This document shows, piece after piece, positions 32,635 through 39,267 of a stretch of DNA of 39,267 nucleotides (positions are counted from its first letter, which is position 1; every line of letters starts with the position of its first letter). Where the stretch lies: assembly GCA_023265105.1 (NCBI GenBank), contig JAHFUJ010000009.1:1-39267 (forward strand), written 5' to 3'. The notes under the pieces were generated by a model. That model had not been told where the DNA came from. It saw only the letters and a list, made by a program, of their open reading frames with translations, and did not search any database. Both the position numbers and the translations under genes were made by a program. This stretch comes from Acidobacteriota bacterium. Lineage in GTDB: Bacteria > Acidobacteriota > Vicinamibacteria > Vicinamibacterales > CAVVIG01.

Positions 32635-32662
32635 GGGATTCGGGGTTCGGGATTCGGGATTC
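32635..32662. repeat. Intergenic 7-bp tandem repeat (GGGATTC)
   Basis: Four units: GGGATTC, GGGGTTC, GGGATTC, GGGATTC (from 32635, 32642, 32649 and 32656), between the symporter start and the dehydrogenase end. The period matches the arrays at 6214-6232 and 6789-6816, with a different unit. Confidence 0.85.
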
Positions 32663-32675
32663 CAGTCCCGGTCCG

Positions 32676-34133
32676 CTACATCGCGTGCTTCAAGTAGACG
32701 GTGCGAGTCTCCGTGTAGAAGTCGAGCGCCAGATGACCCTGTTCGCGCATCCCGACGCTCGATGCCTTCGTCCCGCCGAACGGAAGCTGATATTCGACGC
32801 CGGCCGTCGGCAGGTTCACCGTAATCAGTCCCGCCTCGATCCGATCGATGAACGCGTGAACGCGCGACAGGTCGTTGGACACGATCGACGCGGACAAGCC
32901 GAACTTCACGCCGTTGGCCAGGCACATCGCGTGGTCGAAGTCGTCGGCCGCCATCAGCGCCAGCACGGGGCCGAACACCTCTTCCTGCGCGATGCGCATG
33001 CCGGGCGTGACGCCGCCAAAAATAGTCGGTTCGACGAAGTATCCCTTGTCGTATGCGCCGCCGGTCAGCCGGCGGCCGCCGCACAACAACGCCGCGCCCT
33101 CCTTCCCGGCAATCTCGATGTACTCGAGATCCGTCTCGAGCTGCGCACGGTCGACGGCCGGCCCGATCTCAATCCCAGGCTCGAGGCCGTTGCCGACTTT
33201 GAGCGCCCGCGTCTTTTCGACGAGCTTTTCGGCGAGCGGCTCGTACACGGCCTTCTCGATGATCGCGCGGCTGCACGCCGTGCATTTCTGCCCGGTCGAG
33301 AAGAACGCGCCGTTGACGATCGTGCCGGCGGCGTAATCGAGGTTGGCGTCCTTGAGGACAACCGTCGGATTCTTGCCGCCCATCTCGAGCTGAACGCGCA
33401 CTCTGCGTCGCGTGGCCTTGTCGTACAGCGCATTGCCGACGTCGCACGAACCCGTAAACGAGATTGCATCCAGCTCGGGGTGCTCCACCATGGCGTTGCC
33501 CACGGTCGCGCCGCTGCCGGTGACGTAATTGAGCACGCCGGCGGGAACTCCCGCGGCGTGGAGGGCTTCGACGATCCGCAGCGCGCTCAACGGGGCGAGC
33601 GATGCCGGCTTGATCACGACCGCATTGCCCGCGACGAGCGCGGGCGCCAGTTTCCACGCGGGAATCGCGCTCGGGAAGTTCCACGGCGTCACGAGGCCGA
33701 CAACGCCCAGTGGTTTGCGTGCGGTGTAGCAGAGGACGTGTTCGCGCTCGGACGGGATCTGGTAGCTGAATTGCCGCGCGCCCTCGCCGCCGAAATAGCG
33801 CAGGATGTTGATCGTCCGCTTGACCTCGGCCTTCGCTTCGGGAAGCGTCTTGCCCTCTTCGCGCGTCATCTCCTCGCCGAGCGTCTCAAGTCGGCCGTCC
33901 AGTATCTCGGCCGCCTTGAACAGATACTCGCCGCGGCGGGGAGCCGGCAGCGCCGCCCACGCGGGCTGAGCAGCTCGCGCTGCCGCGAACGCGGTTGCGA
34001 CGTCGGCAGCGCCTGACGACTGAAAGAGTCCGACGACGTCGTCGACGTTCGCAGGGTTGATGTCGGGAAACGTCTGTCTGGACTCGCATGCGGCCCAGTG
34101 ACCGCCGACGTAGTTCAGGAACAGTTCGGGCAT
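32676..34133 (-). CDS. NAD(P)-dependent aldehyde dehydrogenase
   Basis: A 485-aa full-length aldehyde dehydrogenase. The ATG at 34133 (MPELFLNYVGGHW) was chosen over an upstream start, because it fits the family N-terminus. Landmarks: GLVTPWNFPSAIPAWKLAPA, the cofactor-loop FTGSCDVG, catalytic Glu in QLEMGGKNP, catalytic Cys in FFSTGQKCTACS, and EEVFGPVLALM. It oxidises an aldehyde to the acid; sequence features resemble the semialdehyde dehydrogenase branch. It lies 8 bp after the cupin gene and before the symporter and ThDP-enzyme genes. Confidence 0.92.
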   Translation of the reverse strand: MPELFLNYVGGHWAACESRQTFPDINPANVDDVVGLFQSSGAADVATAFAAARAAQPAWAALPAPRRGEYLFKAAEILDGRLETLGEEMTREEGKTLPEAKAEVKRTINILRYFGGEGARQFSYQIPSEREHVLCYTARKPLGVVGLVTPWNFPSAIPAWKLAPALVAGNAVVIKPASLAPLSALRIVEALHAAGVPAGVLNYVTGSGATVGNAMVEHPELDAISFTGSCDVGNALYDKATRRRVRVQLEMGGKNPTVVLKDANLDYAAGTIVNGAFFSTGQKCTACSRAIIEKAVYEPLAEKLVEKTRALKVGNGLEPGIEIGPAVDRAQLETDLEYIEIAGKEGAALLCGGRRLTGGAYDKGYFVEPTIFGGVTPGMRIAQEEVFGPVLALMAADDFDHAMCLANGVKFGLSASIVSNDLSRVHAFIDRIEAGLITVNLPTAGVEYQLPFGGTKASSVGMREQGHLALDFYTETRTVYLKHAM

Positions 34134-34141
34134 CCCGATGG

Positions 34142-34579
34142 CTACTGTTCGATGTTCACGGCGTAGTAGCCGATCGAGCCGCTCTTGGACGTGTCCTTCC
34201 ACCAATGTGGAGTATTGGCAGGAATCGTAACGACGTCGCCTTTGCTCAGATAGTGCACCTCTCCGCCCTCAATCCCGTCTCCCCGCACCTGATTCGGCTC
34301 CGTCGTCTTGGCATTGATCAGTTTTCCACCGGTCACGAAGGTCGCCTCGCCTTCGACGATGATGAAGATGTGGTTGGTTTTGCCGTGCATTTCAGCCCCG
34401 CGCTGCATCGCACGGTTCGCCAGAACGACCAGGCCGTTGTCGTTGACGATCTCTCCGCCCTTGACCATCGTCGCGGAGACCTTCTCATGGTTGACGTAGT
34501 GGACGGCCATGGGAACGCCGGCCGCTGTGACCAGGCTGCCTGCTGCAAATGCCACCGTGATCGCAAGGATGTATCGCAT
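34142..34579 (-). CDS. Exported cupin-domain protein
   Basis: A 145-aa protein with an N-terminal signal (AITVAFAAGSLVTAAG) and a single cupin barrel. The first motif has H65, H70 and E76 (EMHGKTNHIFIIVEGEA), and the second has H125 (IPANTPHWW), so the metal site looks complete. Cupins may be oxygenases, isomerases or binding proteins; here the extracytoplasmic site argues against a role in sugar metabolism. A GAGGAG site precedes the ATG. It is the first gene of the catabolic run and could bind or modify the substrate before uptake (inference). Confidence 0.85.
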   Translation of the reverse strand: MRYILAITVAFAAGSLVTAAGVPMAVHYVNHEKVSATMVKGGEIVNDNGLVVLANRAMQRGAEMHGKTNHIFIIVEGEATFVTGGKLINAKTTEPNQVRGDGIEGGEVHYLSKGDVVTIPANTPHWWKDTSKSGSIGYYAVNIEQ

Positions 34580-34670
34580 GGCGTGTTCTCCTCAGCTCGC
34601 GTCAAAATCGCTTCACCGTTCGCGAGACAGCGCCGACCAACGGCGCAGACGGGTGCAACCATATCACGGC

Positions 34671-34830
34671 CCGCATATGCGGAAGTTGGCCTTGACCACC
34701 GAAGCGCCGCCAGGCGCGAAGGTGGCTCCTCAGGCCCTGGGGCGCCGTCGCTTCAGCGACGGCGCCTGGATTCGTGGCAAGCGCGGCGAGAGCCGTGCGA
34801 CGCCTGACTACAGCGTGAGGAGACGAGACC
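34671..34830 (+). repeat. Dispersed intergenic repeat, copy 3 (longest)
   Basis: It starts with the perfect palindrome CCGCATATGCGG (34671-34682) and AAGTTGG, continues with GAAGGTGGCTCCTCAGGCCC, and includes the hairpin GGCGCCGTCGCT-TC-AGCGACGGCGCC (34741-34766, 12-bp perfect arms, 2-base loop), then CAAGCGCGGCGAGAGCCG, GACGCCTGA and GAGACC. It is related to copies at 27924-27981 and 28860-28971. Confidence 0.82.
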
Positions 34831-34977
34831 GCTGAAGGCGGGATCGGCTCCCGTTTTAGCTGCGGCGACAACGCGGGCTGCATTCGTGAGTTTCCAGACA
34901 CATTGAATCCGGCCAACCGTGGGGCCACACTGCGGCCCCTGCTCGGTCTTCGCAATCAACACGATGTCGCTGTCAAT

Positions 34978-35088
34978 CCCGGAGCCCACTTGGGTTGACA
35001 ATCCGCAACGGGACTGCAGCTTCGATCCGAGCGTCTGCGTGGCCGGGTCGGGCCCCGTTGCGCCTTGTCAGCCCAAGTGGGCTCCGGG
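34978..35088. repeat. 35-bp inverted repeat around a 41-bp core
   Basis: The left arm (34978-35012) and right arm (35054-35088) match in inverted orientation at 32 of 35 positions. The outer half is CCCGGAGCCCACTTGGG and the inner end CGCAACGGG on both. The core is 41 bp without a gene. It could form a long hairpin in RNA or DNA, or be a small mobile element with terminal inverted repeats. Confidence 0.8.
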
Positions 35089-35275
35089 CGTAGATGCCGC
35101 ACAAACCCCGCTAAAAGTGAATGGGGACTCTGTAGCAGGTGTGTCTGAACGTTTCGCGGTCTGAACGACGCCACGCTCCAAGCAGCCTGTCGCCGTTTGG
35201 TAGTATTTGGCCGCGCGGTGAGCGTCGCTCCGACTCTATCCCTGTCAACGGCGATCGTCGTCTGCAAGGAGACAC

Positions 35276-36226
35276 ATGACGTATTGGCAGCGATGGATTT
35301 GGCAACCGCAGACCGCGTGGCTGCGCAGGGCGACCTTCCAGCTTCACTTGTGGAGCGGGATCGGCATCGGCCTGTATGTGCTGCTGGTCAGCGTGACCGG
35401 CAGCGTGCTTGTCTACCGCAACGAGCTCTTCAGGGCAGCCACACGCGACCCGATCATCGTGACCGGGCCGGGCCCGCGGTTGACGGACGAGCAATTGACG
35501 AGGGCGGCCACACGCGCGTATCCCGGATACGCGGTCATCGACCTCAGTCGGGGCCGGAATCCCGATCAAGCCGTCAGCGTTTCCCTCAAGAGCAGCACCG
35601 ACGTCAAAGTGCGGCTTTTTAATCCGTACACCGGACAAGATCTGGGCGATGCGGTGCCGCTCGGCATCTGGCTCGTGTCCAAGCTCATGGAGTTACACGA
35701 CGACCTGCTCGCCGGCAGAACGGGTCGCACGGTCAACGGCGTCGGTGCGCTCCTGGTGATCGTCCTCGGATGCACAGGAATCGTCGTGTGGTGGCCGGGG
35801 ATCAAGACGTGGCGACGAAGCCTGACCGTTCACAGGAACGTCGGGTGGCAACGCGTCACCTGGGACTTGCACAGCATGATCGGCTTCTGGAGCCTTGGAT
35901 TCATCTTGTTGTTTGCGGCAAGCGGCGCCTATCTCGGCAACCCCGAGCCGTTTCAGGACCTCGCCGACCGACTCGAACCTCCCACTGACGCCAATGCCGG
36001 GACGCGCATCGTTGACCAAGTCATTTATTGGCTCGCCTACCTGCATTTCGGTCGCATCAACGGCATAGGGATTCCTTGCAGCGGCCCCGGGCTCTGCGAC
36101 TGGACAATCAAGTTGATCTGGGCCGTCTTCGGACTCGCGCCTGCGGGCATGTTCGTGACCGGCGCGGTGATGTGGTGGAACCGGGTGGTCCGAAAAAAGC
36201 TGAAGCGGATGTCAACGCGGAGCTGA
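35276..36226 (+). CDS. PepSY-associated transmembrane protein
   Basis: A 316-aa inner-membrane protein. AAGGAG lies 4 bp before the ATG at 35276. It begins with a helix, SGIGIGLYVLLVSVTGSVLVY, typical of PepSY-TM (PiuB-like) proteins; a PepSY-like domain follows (LTDEQLTRAATRAYPGYAVI). Then three more helices (GVGALLVIVLGCTGIVVWW, WSLGFILLFAASGAYLG, WAVFGLAPAGMFVTGAVMWW) with histidines at LHLW, ELHDDL, DLHSM and LHFGR placed as possible haem or metal ligands. Such proteins are linked to siderophore iron reduction or electron transfer. No TonB receptor lies beside it, so the role is open. Confidence 0.87.
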   Translation: MTYWQRWIWQPQTAWLRRATFQLHLWSGIGIGLYVLLVSVTGSVLVYRNELFRAATRDPIIVTGPGPRLTDEQLTRAATRAYPGYAVIDLSRGRNPDQAVSVSLKSSTDVKVRLFNPYTGQDLGDAVPLGIWLVSKLMELHDDLLAGRTGRTVNGVGALLVIVLGCTGIVVWWPGIKTWRRSLTVHRNVGWQRVTWDLHSMIGFWSLGFILLFAASGAYLGNPEPFQDLADRLEPPTDANAGTRIVDQVIYWLAYLHFGRINGIGIPCSGPGLCDWTIKLIWAVFGLAPAGMFVTGAVMWWNRVVRKKLKRMSTRS

Positions 36227-36275
36227 CGCTCGACAGCGCGGTCAAGTGAAGCAACTGGAGGTTGGGAGTTTTTAT

Positions 36276-37556
36276 CTACCGCCCGATGGCGATCAGATTT
36301 CGGGCGGTTCGAAGATACCAGCGGCCGTCCACGAGCGCCGGCGAGGCGAGCGTGGATTCGCCGATCGCGTTCACGTGCAGCAGCTCGAACGCCGGTCCGG
36401 CGCGTAACACGAACGTCTCTCCCTCGTCGTTCGTGAAGAAGACCTTGCCGTCCACGGCCACAGGCGAGGCGGAAAATCCCTCGTAGCGCGCCGCGCCGAG
36501 CCGCCCTTGCCAGAGCACGCGTCCGGTCATCGCATCGAGGCTCGTGACGATGCTGGCCATGTCGTTGATGGCGTAGAGCTGCGGGCCAAACAGGATCGGA
36601 GACGGCACGAACGGCGATCCGCGCGGACTCTCCCACGCGAGGTGCGTGCGCGTCACGTCCCCCTTGCCGCCCGGGCGGATGGCCAGCGTCGGGCCGGCGC
36701 GGCCCGAAGCGCAGAACACCATGCCGTAACCGACCACCGGCGTTGGAATCACTTCGTACGTGCTGCCGCTGCAGCGCCAGAGCTCGCGCCCGGTATCGGG
36801 GTCGTACGCGAGCACGCGCTGCTGACCGTTGACGATGATTTCGTCGTGATCGACTACGCGGATCGCGATCGGCGTGCCCCACCCGACCGACGCGTCGCGT
36901 CCCGTCCGCCAAAGCTGCTGCCCGGTGCGCGTGTCGAAGGCGGCGATGAACGATCCAGACGACTGGTCCTGGTAGAGGATGATGCGGTTCTTGTAGAGGA
37001 GCGGTGAGCCGGCCGCTCCGTGGTACGCGTCCATCGGGCCAAGGTCGCGCCGCCAGACAACCTTCCCGTCCATGTCGAACGCGAACAGGCCGCGCGTGCC
37101 GAAGGAGACGTATACGCGCTCGCCGTCGGTGGCGGGCGTGGCTGAGGCGTAGCCGTTCTTGTGGTGCGCGCCGAAGTCGGTGCGTCCGTCCGGGGCAGCG
37201 GTTTCCCAGAGCCGCACGCCGTCCGCGCGCCGGTACGCGAGGAGCGACAGCCGCTTCCCGTTCTCCGTGGCGGTCGTCAGGAAGATGCGATCGCGCCAGA
37301 CGATCGGCGAGGAGTTCCCGTTGCCGGGCACAGGGGTCTTCCACAGGACGTTCTGGGTGGCCGACCAGGTGTCCGGGTAGCCGCTGCCAGTTGCCAGCCC
37401 CTGCCCGGACGGCCCGCGCCACCGCGGCCAGTACTTCGCCCCTTCGCCTTCGTCGGCCACCATGCTGACCGCCGGCTCCTGGCCAATCAGGCCCGCCGAC
37501 GGCCACGCAATCAGGGCAAACGCGGCGGCGACCGCACACGTGCGCATTCTCGTCAT
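36276..37556 (-). CDS. PQQ-like beta-propeller protein, exported
   Basis: A 426-aa protein with a signal peptide (ACAVAAAFALIAWPSAGLIGQ-like region) and a propeller built from WD-like/PQQ-like blades: YWPRWRGPSGQGLA near the start, VLWKTPVPGNGNSSPIVW, then WRRDLGPMDAYHGAAGSPLL, LWRTGRDASVGWGTPI, and VLWQGRLGAARYEGFSASPV. The WPRWRGPSGQG opening is common in secreted Planctomycete and Acidobacterial proteins. It does not have the full PQQ-dehydrogenase active site, so it is probably a scaffold or binding propeller. GGAGG lies upstream of ATG 37556, and the start overlaps by one base the stop of a 17-codon mini-ORF. Confidence 0.85.
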   Translation of the reverse strand: MTRMRTCAVAAAFALIAWPSAGLIGQEPAVSMVADEGEGAKYWPRWRGPSGQGLATGSGYPDTWSATQNVLWKTPVPGNGNSSPIVWRDRIFLTTATENGKRLSLLAYRRADGVRLWETAAPDGRTDFGAHHKNGYASATPATDGERVYVSFGTRGLFAFDMDGKVVWRRDLGPMDAYHGAAGSPLLYKNRIILYQDQSSGSFIAAFDTRTGQQLWRTGRDASVGWGTPIAIRVVDHDEIIVNGQQRVLAYDPDTGRELWRCSGSTYEVIPTPVVGYGMVFCASGRAGPTLAIRPGGKGDVTRTHLAWESPRGSPFVPSPILFGPQLYAINDMASIVTSLDAMTGRVLWQGRLGAARYEGFSASPVAVDGKVFFTNDEGETFVLRAGPAFELLHVNAIGESTLASPALVDGRWYLRTARNLIAIGR

Positions 37557-37609
37557 CACGGCCTCCACCGCGCGACCGCGTAAGGGAACGATTCGGCGTG
37601 GATGAACAT
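37556..37609 (-). CDS. 17-codon mini-ORF coupled to the propeller gene
   Basis: ATG at 37609 opens MFIHAESFPYAVARWRP and stops at TGA 37558-37556, which shares its A with the propeller start (TGATG). Its last codons contain the GGAGG used by the propeller gene. I see no good ribosome site of its own. A similar sequence (reading IFIRTDSFLYAIGQRRP) lies at 38437-38497. It may be a leader peptide or simply a fossil of an upstream gene end. Confidence 0.35.
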   Translation of the reverse strand: MFIHAESFPYAVARWRP

Positions 37610-37749
37610 CGTGATAAGGACGCGTCGACACGACTGCCCCGGCGCAGACCGACCGGGCTCATTATGGTGGGATTCCGGCCAGTGTCACAAGGCACGGACA
37701 CGGTCCGCTGCCCGCTCGCACCGGGCGCAGGACCGCTCTTCCAGATCAC

Positions 37750-37778
37750 TTGTCCGTTATAACGTTCGTGGATACACT
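37750..37778 (+). promoter_or_regulatory. sigma70-like promoter with palindrome for the AbrB-Doc pair
   Basis: TTGTCC (37750-37755), 17-bp spacer, TACACT (37773-37778). The palindrome CGTTATAACG (37755-37764) lies at the -35/spacer edge and is a likely antitoxin operator. The antitoxin ATG is at 37785, only 7 bp after the -10 box, so the transcript is probably leaderless. Confidence 0.6.
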
Positions 37779-37784
37779 GGGTTC

Positions 37785-38015
37785 ATGGTTCGAGAGCTGA
37801 AGCTCCGCAAGATCGGCAATTCCGTCGGCGTGGTTCTTCCGAAGGAGGCGCTCCAGCACCTCAAGGTTCGGGAAGGGGATGCGCTGTCTCTGACCGAGGC
37901 ACCTGATGGCAGCGTCCGCCTGGCCTCGACGACACCCGAGGTGCTGCACCAACTGGAGGCGGCTCAGGACATCATTCGTCGCTACCGTCGCGCACTGCGC
38001 GAGCTTGCAAAATGA
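37785..38015 (+). CDS. AbrB/MazE-type antitoxin
   Basis: A 76-aa swapped-hairpin DNA-binding protein: LKLRKIGNSVGVVLPKEALQ is the classic AbrB/MazE motif, followed by VREGDALSLTEAPDGSVRL and a helical toxin-binding tail (QDIIRRYRRALREL). It would bind the promoter palindrome just upstream and neutralise the Doc-like toxin. Its stop overlaps the toxin start (ATGA). Pairing with a Doc-fold toxin rather than MazF is less common but known. Confidence 0.9.
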   Translation: MVRELKLRKIGNSVGVVLPKEALQHLKVREGDALSLTEAPDGSVRLASTTPEVLHQLEAAQDIIRRYRRALRELAK

Positions 38016-38413
38016 AGGCGCCGCTGTGGGTGCGGCGGGAGACCGTCCTCACGCTTCACGATCAGCTGCTGGCTGAGTTCGGCGGGGCCTCGGGGGTGCG
38101 CGACGCCGGGCTGCTGGACTCTGCCTTGGCGCGGCCTCAGAACCTTCTGGCCCATGGCAAGTCCAGCGTCTTCGACTTGGCGGCCAGTTACGCCGCAGGC
38201 CTTGTCAAGAACCACCCGTTCGTGGACGGCAATAAGAGAATCGGGTTCACGGTGGCAGTTCTCTTCCTCGAGCTGAACCGGCAGCGCTTCGCCGCGCCTG
38301 AAGCCGAGGCCGTCGTGAAGACGCTGGCGCTCGCTGCTGGAGCGATCGGGGAAAGCGCCTATGCGAAGCGGCTCGAAACACACTGCCGCCGATCGAGCCC
38401 GAGAAGACCCTGA
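38012..38413 (+). CDS. doc: Doc/Fic-fold toxin
   Basis: A 133-aa death-on-curing toxin. The Fic-like motif HPFVDGNKR is at residues 68-76, with H68 the catalytic His, and GLLDSALARPQ near residue 33 is a conserved block. By analogy with phage P1 Doc it would phosphorylate EF-Tu and stop translation; Fic homologues with a full HxFx(D/E)GNGR add AMP, but here the Asn-Lys-Arg form favours kinase activity. It is coupled to an AbrB-type antitoxin by a 4-bp overlap. Confidence 0.92.
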   Translation: MKAPLWVRRETVLTLHDQLLAEFGGASGVRDAGLLDSALARPQNLLAHGKSSVFDLAASYAAGLVKNHPFVDGNKRIGFTVAVLFLELNRQRFAAPEAEAVVKTLALAAGAIGESAYAKRLETHCRRSSPRRP

Positions 38414-38621
38414 TTTCAGCAGCCTCCCGTGGGCAGCCCCGTCATCAGGCCTCCGCTGCCCGATCGCGTAGAGGAACGAGTCCGTGCGGATGAAGATCTC
38501 GTACGGGCGGAGGCGAGTACCTGCACCGAAGTCATCTGAGATGAGCCGGCCGGATTCTGCCCGATCATGACCACGTCGCCCGCTGAACGTTTGCCTGATT
38601 ACGCGTTGACCAAAGGCCGTG
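38414..38621. other. Spacer with copy of the propeller-gene leader
   Basis: No gene is seen in these 208 bp. On the minus strand 38437-38497 resembles the 5' end of the propeller gene at about 70 percent over some 60 bp, including GGAGGCC-TGATG. It is probably a relic of a related gene start. Confidence 0.45.
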
Positions 38622-39267
38622 TTATCGCGCCTCGTTCTCCGGCCTGAAGCGCCAGAGACTTCCTTGGGCGCGCAATGCTACCGTGACCAGTCGGCCATCG
38701 TTCGCCCAGCCGGACGATGGCATATCGGCTTGGTCGCCGCCGGGGATCCGTTCAACACGACCGGTGGCGGGATCGAAGAGCGCGGCGGGCCAGAACCACG
38801 AATCCGCCGGCACCAACCTCACGGCAATGGTGACCGCCACTTGCGTGAGTCCGTCTACCATGGCCTGGAACGCCAGCGTCTGACCGTCGGGCGAGACACG
38901 CGGTCCGATGGCGACCGTCGATCCGCCGAGGCGCTCGCCGCGCCATTGCGTCGGCGGGTTGTCGGGCAGCGCATTCCACCAGGTGCCCGCAAAAAACATC
39001 GCAGAGGCAAGTACCAATACACCGATACCCGTCCACGCGAGCCGTGCGCGGCTTCGCTTCAACCTCACTGGCGCAGACGAGGATGGCTGCACGCTATTCC
39101 CGGCGATCCATGTCAGCTCGCGCATCAGGTCGCTCGCGGTCTGCCATCGCTCCTCTGGATCTTTCGCCAGACATCGCTGCACGAGGTGGTCGAGCAGCGG
39201 TGGTGCGAGCGGTTGGCTTGCGGAGAGGGGACGTGGATCCGCTGACATGATCGCCGAGATGAGGCTC
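38622..39267 (-). CDS. Serine/threonine kinase C-terminal part with shortened TolB propeller (partial, runs off right edge)
   Basis: The frame is open to the right window edge. It begins with the end of a kinase domain (LISAIM, then DHLVQRCLAKDPEERWQTAS), then a membrane helix (WTGIGVLVLASAMFFAGTWW). Only about 100 residues of propeller follow: VSPDGQTLAFQAMVDGLTQV is a first blade, after which the sequence jumps to FWPAALFDPATGRVERIP and ends at SLWRFRPE. Related proteins have about 500 residues here. I infer an internal in-frame deletion that removed most blades. A homologue occupies the left edge of the window. Confidence 0.85.
   Translation of the reverse strand, partial: SLISAIMSADPRPLSASQPLAPPLLDHLVQRCLAKDPEERWQTASDLMRELTWIAGNSVQPSSSAPVRLKRSRARLAWTGIGVLVLASAMFFAGTWWNALPDNPPTQWRGERLGGSTVAIGPRVSPDGQTLAFQAMVDGLTQVAVTIAVRLVPADSWFWPAALFDPATGRVERIPGGDQADMPSSGWANDGRLVTVALRAQGSLWRFRPENEAR

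Larger units (their letters stand above)
34580..35275. other. Repeat-rich spacer between cupin and PepSY genes
   Basis: These 696 bp contain no gene that I can support. They hold dispersed repeat copy 3 (34671-34830), with a perfect 12-bp-arm hairpin, and the 35-bp inverted repeat at 34978-35088. The plus-strand open frame over 34919-35164 reads through the inverted repeat and looks non-genuine. An AAGGAG ribosome site for the PepSY gene is at its right end. Confidence 0.6.

Noticed and set aside
34978-35088. Rho-independent terminator
   Set aside because: The arms are far too long, the core is 41 bp and no T-run follows on either strand.
34919-35164. A small plus-strand open frame across the inverted repeat
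   Set aside because: It reads straight through the 35-bp inverted repeat; no ribosome site and no recognisable protein.

Overview
The window looks like chromosomal DNA from a high-GC, Gram-negative bacterium, most likely an Acidobacteriota of the Vicinamibacteria type. I infer this from the mix of families: serine/threonine kinases fused to TolB-like propellers at both ends, a DUF5916 outer-membrane protein, DUF6152 proteins, secreted cyclase/aldolase enzymes, a Tat-exported molybdenum hydroxylase and many small secreted enzymes. No rRNA, tRNA, CRISPR array, integrase or transposase was seen. Nothing ties the window to a named species.

Left part (1-12.2 kb): a kinase/TolB fusion runs off the left edge. 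A minus-strand cassette follows: a HemN-like radical SAM protein, a hotdog thioesterase and a flavin-dependent halogenase-like oxidoreductase, ending in a truncated Kef-type antiporter. A divergent promoter region carrying a 7-bp-periodic dyad separates it from a small membrane protein. Then come a secreted cyclase plus HpaI-type aldolase pair, a DUF5916 protein and an alpha/beta hydrolase with a cysteine nucleophile.

Middle part (12.4-22.3 kb): a VapBC pair; a five-gene minus-strand operon of exported proteins (a degenerate MBL-fold protein, DUF6152, two related secreted proteins of unknown function, a ModA-like binding protein) behind a very good sigma70-like promoter; and a three-gene minus-strand cluster (a 514-aa exported protein, a lipase-like hydrolase with a frameshift, and a 680-aa protein with a VPS62-like motif and a likely outer-membrane barrel). 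The three-gene cluster matches no system I know.

Right-middle (22.4-34.6 kb): a plus-strand operon for a PaoABC-like, Tat-exported molybdenum hydroxylase with its own membrane cytochrome b and a 139-aa unknown protein; a second VapBC-like pair; a secreted cyclophilin; and a minus-strand catabolic operon (cupin, aldehyde dehydrogenase, acid/H+ symporter, ThDP enzyme) that could import a 2-oxo or aromatic acid, decarboxylate it and oxidise the aldehyde. A 48-bp near-identical copy of the molybdenum-subunit 3' end sits just upstream of the cyclophilin gene, and three copies of a dispersed hairpin-bearing repeat lie in this part.

Right end (34.6-39.3 kb): a repeat-rich spacer with a 35-bp inverted repeat, a PepSY membrane protein, a PQQ-like propeller protein preceded by a 17-codon coupled mini-ORF, an AbrB-Doc toxin-antitoxin pair with an apparently leaderless promoter, and a second kinase/TolB protein that runs off the right edge and seems to have lost most of its propeller. 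Remnants, truncations and repeats point to a rearranged accessory region.
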